Assembly: GCA_024693065.1 (NCBI GenBank)
Contig: JAILLP010000036.1
Location: 1-64,000, forward strand
DNA length: 64,000 nt
Reading direction: 5' to 3'
Origin: Paludibacteraceae bacterium
GTDB lineage: Bacteria > Bacteroidota > Bacteroidia > Bacteroidales > Paludibacteraceae
Shown here: in pieces, positions 60,703-64,000 of the stretch
Position numbering within the stretch: the first letter of the stretch is position 1
Layout: each line of letters begins with the position of its first letter
The notes under the pieces: generated by a model
Database searches by the model: none
Seen by the model: the letters and a program-made list of their open reading frames with translations, nothing else
What the model was told of the DNA's origin: nothing
Position numbers and translations under genes: made by a program

Positions 60703-61983
60703 TTACAATTTAAACAATTTTTTCAAATCGTCCGTCTTATCGGTTTTCTCCCAAGTGAATAGCTCCACCTCCTTCGTGAAAGTTTTCCCTGAGCGGTCCG
60801 TGAAAGTCTTGGTCACCACCTGAGGCGTTCTGCCCATGTGCCCGTACGAAGCGGTCTCCTCGTAGATCGGGTTGCGTAGCTTCAGACGGTCCTCGATGGC
60901 CTTCGGGCGCATGTCGAAGATCTTGCTCTCCGCGATCTTACGCGCGATCTCACCGTCGCTCAGCTTCACCTTTGCAGTACCATACGTGTTGACGAAGAGG
61001 TTCATCGGGTCGGCCACACCGATAGCATAGGCCACCTGCACCAGCGCCTCGTCCGCCACGCCAGCGGCAACCAGGTTCTTCGCCAGATGTCTAGCGGCGT
61101 ATGCGGCGGAACGATCCACCTTGGAAGGGTCTTTGCCTGAGAAGGCGCCACCGCCATGGGCTCCCTTGCCTCCGTAGGTATCCACAATGATCTTACGGCC
61201 CGTCAAACCGGTGTCTCCATAAGGTCCACCGATCACGAACTTGCCTGTAGGGTTCACCAACAGCTTATAATCGCCCTGCAAGAGGGATTTGTATTCGGCA
61301 TGTTTGCTGACCAAGCGCGGGATCAGTATATTGCGCACATCCTCCTCGATCTTCTTCACCATCTCCTCGTCCGCCTTCAACTGATTCTTCTCGTCCGTGA
61401 TGAACTCGTCATGCTGCGTGGAGAGGACGATGGTGTCCACCCTTTTCGGTTTATTGTCGTCGCCATACTCGATGGTCACCTGTGACTTGGCGTCCGGGCG
61501 GAGGTAAGGCATCTCCTTTCCCTCACGGCGGATTTGGGACAATTCGCGCAACAGGTTATGCGCCATATCCAGCGGAAGAGGCATCATGCTCTTCGTCTCG
61601 TTACAAGCGTAACCGAACATCATACCTTGGTCGCCGGCACCCTGATCCAACGGATTGGAGCGCTCCACGCCACGGTTGATGTCAGGAGATTGTCCATGAA
61701 GGGCGTTCAGGATGCCACAAGACTCGCTGTCGAACTTGTAATCGCTCTTCGTGTAACCGATTTTACAGATGACACGACGGGCGATGTCCTGCTCGTTGAT
61801 TTGTGCAGTCGTTTTCAACTCGCCGGCAAGGATCACTTGTCCGGTCGTAACTAAAGTTTCGCAAGCAACTTTCGACTCAGGGTCTTGAGCCAAAATGTTG
61901 TCCAGAATAGCGTCGGAGATTTGGTCAGCGACCTTGTCTGGATGTCCTTCGGAAACGGATTCCGATGAAAAAAAATAAGCCAT
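60703..61983 (-). CDS. metK: S-adenosylmethionine synthase
   Basis: A 426-residue enzyme joining ATP and methionine to make SAM. Signatures: '[24 protein letters not shown]' (start), '[18 protein letters not shown]' (methionine-binding GAGDQG), '[46 protein letters not shown]' (ATP and metal), and '[14 protein letters not shown]'. Slightly longer than the ~385 of E. coli, as in other Bacteroidetes. A SAM-II-type riboswitch precedes it, so high SAM should lower its expression. Confidence 0.97.
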   Translation of the reverse strand: MAYFFSSESVSEGHPDKVADQISDAILDNILAQDPESKVACETLVTTGQVILAGELKTTAQINEQDIARRVICKIGYTKSDYKFDSESCGILNALHGQSPDINRGVERSNPLDQGAGDQGMMFGYACNETKSMMPLPLDMAHNLLRELSQIRREGKEMPYLRPDAKSQVTIEYGDDNKPKRVDTIVLSTQHDEFITDEKNQLKADEEMVKKIEEDVRNILIPRLVSKHAEYKSLLQGDYKLLVNPTGKFVIGGPYGDTGLTGRKIIVDTYGGKGAHGGGAFSGKDPSKVDRSAAYAARHLAKNLVAAGVADEALVQVAYAIGVADPMNLFVNTYGTAKVKLSDGEIARKIAESKIFDMRPKAIEDRLKLRNPIYEETASYGHMGRTPQVVTKTFTDRSGKTFTKEVELFTWEKTDKTDDLKKLFKL

Positions 61984-62041
61984 TACACTAAGACTTTTAA
62001 GTTATGTATGTAAGGGGATATAACAGATAGCTCACAATTAT

Positions 62042-62092
62042 CATTTTAGCATTTTTTTCTGTGGTTGCAAGCAATCAAATCTATCCACCAAT
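62042..62092 (-). promoter_or_regulatory. SAM-II riboswitch upstream of metK
   Basis: Read on the minus strand: stem GTGG, then GATTTG, TTGCAA, the pairing CCAC, an A-rich stretch, and GCTAAAA. This order (P1 strand, GAUUU, UUGCAA, P1' strand, A-rich linker, GCUAAA) is that of the SAM-II pseudoknot riboswitch. It lies in the metK leader, 58 bases before the start and just downstream of a perfect -7 element. In the SAM-bound form it hides the translation start. Recognised from memory of the family consensus, not by a covariance search. Confidence 0.75.
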
Positions 62093-62099
62093 TATGTCG

Positions 62100-62107
62100 C
62101 AAAATTA
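62100..62107 (-). promoter_or_regulatory. -7 promoter element of metK
   Basis: Minus-strand TAATTTTG, a perfect match, placed 7 bases before the riboswitch so the RNA would be at the 5' end of the transcript. Confidence 0.6.
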
Positions 62108-62217
62108 AGAATATTTTTCTTTACAAAAAATATATGGAAGAATTATTTATTAACAATCACGAATTATAGCATACAGGGACGCACTCGGCACGTCCCTGCG
62201 TCTATCAATTCATATTC

Positions 62218-63561
62218 TTAGAAATAATACATCAGGATGGCCACCACCCTGTTGTTGGATATCTCGTGCGAATCGTCCACCCTACCGTCCTTCAGATTCA
62301 GCTTACCGTAAGCGGCCGTAGTGCGTTCATACTCGACACCGAAAGACCAGTGCTTCAAATCGTAGCAGACCATCGGTGCGATGCGGTAGACGTAGTCGAT
62401 ATTGTTGAAACCGAAGATGTACGTCGTGGACTCGCTCAACAGATTATCTTCCGTACCGAGGTTCTTCATATAGCCCAAGAAGAGACCGACCTTCCACGTC
62501 CTACCATAGACCACATCCACCCATGAAGTGGAGTTCTTAACATTTGTCCAGGAGTACACACCCCTCTTAGGATTGTCAGCCAAGCCGAATCCGCTGAGGA
62601 GCAGGAGGTGCGACATATTACCGCCATAGATGCTCTTCGCCTTCACCTGCAGCTTGCCGCTTGGCGAATGATATTGCACGTATGCGTTGAATGCGCAAGA
62701 GGCGATATGGTCCTCCGCCGACACAGGTATCTCCTCTCCGTAATGCTGCACCTTTACGGTCTCAGGCATCGAAAGGCGCATCACATCGGCACCCAAGCCC
62801 AACGTCCAACCATCCTTTTTCCAGTCGTAACCGAAATAGAACTCAGGCATCTTGCCTTTCGTCATGTAGGAGGAAGTACCCCCGTCCGGACCCGTCGTCG
62901 TGTATTGAAACTGCCAGATCGCAGAGGTGAAAAGACGGTTATGGGCATCCATCTGCCAATTCAGGCGGATTTGCGGACTTCTGTTGAAAGGTTGGAACGG
63001 GCTACCCGTCGCCAAACTCTGGATATTAGGAACCACGTCACCGAACATCGGGTGCCAAGTCTGACCCATGATCAAGGATAATTTCTGCCACTGGAGGTCG
63101 AAATGCGCCTGACGCAAACGAACGATTGTCGGGCTCGATCCGCATCCGGCGAAATCCCCTTCGACAACACCCAGCACCTTGGCTTTCAGGAAGTCAGGAC
63201 CTGTCACACGCACACCGATACGGGTAGCGATGCTGAGGAAGTTGGTGGAGGATTCACCATTCATATCCTGACCGTCCTCATTAATGTCTTTGTCTTTCGG
63301 GATAATATAGAACAGACCATTCGCCGTCTCGAAATTGGTGCGGGAATCGTAATAGAAATCATTTCTAAAGAAGCCATAAGGCTTGAACGAGAATTTCTTG
63401 ACCTTAAAAGCAATACCTTCGTCAGTTTTCAGAACCTGAATCTTCTTGTTCTTGGCATTTTCGGCCAAAATGCCTTCTGTAGCCGATACCTCCTGGGCAA
63501 ATGTGCTTCCCAAAGAGACGATCAAGCACGCAACACATGCGATTCCACGGAATGTAGCCAT
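62218..63561 (-). CDS. DcaP-like outer-membrane porin
   Basis: A 447-residue protein with signal peptide MATFRGIACVACLIVSLGSTFAQ. A short acidic/basic linker is followed by a beta-barrel: 'KPYGFFRNDFYYDSRTNFETANGLFYIIPKDKD', 'TRIGVRVTGPDFLKAKVLGVVEGDFAG', 'LRQAHFDLQWQKLSLIMGQTWHPMFGDVVPN' and C-terminal 'NNRVVAILMYYF' ending in aromatic Phe. This layout is shared by DcaP-type and related Bacteroidota porins. It likely admits small acids or sugars. Single gene between metK and the partial gene at the right edge. Confidence 0.85.
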   Translation of the reverse strand: MATFRGIACVACLIVSLGSTFAQEVSATEGILAENAKNKKIQVLKTDEGIAFKVKKFSFKPYGFFRNDFYYDSRTNFETANGLFYIIPKDKDINEDGQDMNGESSTNFLSIATRIGVRVTGPDFLKAKVLGVVEGDFAGCGSSPTIVRLRQAHFDLQWQKLSLIMGQTWHPMFGDVVPNIQSLATGSPFQPFNRSPQIRLNWQMDAHNRLFTSAIWQFQYTTTGPDGGTSSYMTKGKMPEFYFGYDWKKDGWTLGLGADVMRLSMPETVKVQHYGEEIPVSAEDHIASCAFNAYVQYHSPSGKLQVKAKSIYGGNMSHLLLLSGFGLADNPKRGVYSWTNVKNSTSWVDVVYGRTWKVGLFLGYMKNLGTEDNLLSESTTYIFGFNNIDYVYRIAPMVCYDLKHWSFGVEYERTTAAYGKLNLKDGRVDDSHEISNNRVVAILMYYF

Positions 63562-63639
63562 ACAAAATATTTCTATCTTTTTAAACTGCGCGAAGATAGT
63601 AACAACAAATCATAAATCGGTCATTTAATAGATTATTTT

Positions 63640-63785
63640 TATTTACTATTTAGCTATTTACGATTTACCATTTGGATTTACGATTTGACTATTTACAATT
63701 TACTATTTGATCATTTGCAACTATTTGCTATTTAGCCATTTACGATTTACTATTTTAATCATTTGGCTATTTACGATTTAGTATT
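63640..63785. repeat. Degenerate repeat array (CTATTTACGATTTAC type)
   Basis: At least eight variants of TATTTACGATTTACTATTTG occur head to tail, with single-base changes. The same words are found around 47500-47615 and 49428-49465. They lie in intergenic DNA between the porin gene and the partial gene at the right edge. No gene is seen in 63562-63855. Confidence 0.75.
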
Positions 63786-63800
63786 CTAGGGGCAAAAGAA

Positions 63801-63830
63801 ACCGGAACCCATCCTAAGACGAATTCCGGT
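63801..63830 (-). terminator. Terminator after the partial DUF349-like gene
   Basis: Minus-strand stem ACCGGAA / TTCCGGT with a tail TTCTTTTG, 26 bases after the stop at 63856. Confidence 0.7.
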
Positions 63831-63855
63831 CCAACAAATATATGAACTTAACAAA

Positions 63856-64000
63856 TTACTCCTTTTTCGATGCCTCATCGAGGAGTCTCACCTTCTCGAC
63901 GATTGTTTCACGCTCACGTTTGAGTTTCTGGATCTTATTGGCCATGTCCTTGATCAGGCTCTCCGCATTCTTGGAAGAGACGGAGAAGAAGCCGATATTG
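63856..64000 (-). CDS. C-terminus of a probable DUF349 protein (partial)
   Basis: The last 47 codons of a gene that begins beyond the right edge. The peptide 'NIGFFSVSSKNAESLIKDMANKIQKLKRERETIVEKVRLLDEASKKE' is a charged helix with the 'N..FF..SS' start typical of the end of DUF349 coiled-coil proteins, large helical proteins of unknown cellular role. A terminator follows. The identification is tentative because most of the protein lies outside. Confidence 0.55.
   Translation of the reverse strand, partial: NIGFFSVSSKNAESLIKDMANKIQKLKRERETIVEKVRLLDEASKKE

Noticed and set aside
1..64000. tRNA, rRNA, CRISPR arrays, retron/DGR reverse transcriptases, integrases, intact insertion sequences
   Set aside because: None was recognised on reading either strand; tRNA-like cloverleafs were not scanned by program, so this is by eye only.

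Overview
The window reads as a chromosomal segment of a Bacteroidota bacterium, most likely order Bacteroidales. The evidence is: perfect -7 elements of the TAnnTTTG type in front of many genes and no obvious Shine-Dalgarno sites; a PPi-dependent phosphofructokinase; many lipoproteins and outer-membrane barrels; a TonB receptor with DUF4625-type lipoproteins; and long conserved housekeeping genes (glmS, mtaB, rlmI-like, pth, rplY, mdh, metK). Genus cannot be fixed by eye. Housekeeping genes are moderately GC-rich. The accessory genes at 1-3.8, 13-16 and 26.5-33.6 kb are visibly AT-rich.

Layout. 1-3.8 kb is defence-like: a partial restriction-modification-type gene, an HrgA-like endonuclease and an XRE regulator on the minus strand, diverging from an AAA ATPase plus TOPRIM-like pair. 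3.8-7.1 kb holds apbE with two secreted proteins. 7.2-12.4 kb is an export operon (RND/MMPL pump, LolA-like protein, DUF1302-like barrel) set among fragments of DUF1016 nuclease genes and a broken copy of the barrel gene's end. 12.9-15.9 kb is an EcoRV-type restriction-modification operon with a second methyltransferase and a dead XRE regulator upstream. 16.6-20.8 kb is a TetR-controlled pair of ABC exporters that shares a palindrome-plus-terminator module with the RND operon. 21-22.4 kb is an AAA/DUF4143 ATPase. 22.7-26.2 kb is a probable metal-acquisition operon with a TonB receptor and a His/Glu-tailed lipoprotein.

26.5-33.6 kb is the most interesting part. It is a tight four-gene operon on the minus strand: an HNH nuclease, a methyltransferase-HIT fusion, a 1,122-residue SF2 helicase with a C-terminal PD-(D/E)xK nuclease, and a 605-residue protein that looks like a MID/PIWI (argonaute-like) protein. 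The last two recall DdmD/DdmE. The HNH and methyltransferase-HIT genes joined to them by short gaps or overlaps could make this a new variant of an argonaute-helicase anti-plasmid system.

33.8-64 kb is mostly core: glmS, a nuclease lipoprotein, mtaB, an M48 protease, an rRNA methyltransferase, pth, rplY, pfp, an rRNA m5C methyltransferase with an MBL hydrolase, a DivIC/FtsB-like protein, mdh, metK and a porin. Interleaved are a YafQ-type toxin-antitoxin pair, a lipoprotein/metalloprotease cluster, a Fic protein with an 11-bp tandem repeat inside its frame, three tandem mosaic YD-repeat secreted proteins, and a domesticated Y1 transposase. Regulatory RNAs include a probable SAM-II riboswitch before metK and a candidate short RNA before mtaB. 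No tRNA, rRNA, CRISPR array, reverse transcriptase or intact insertion sequence was seen.
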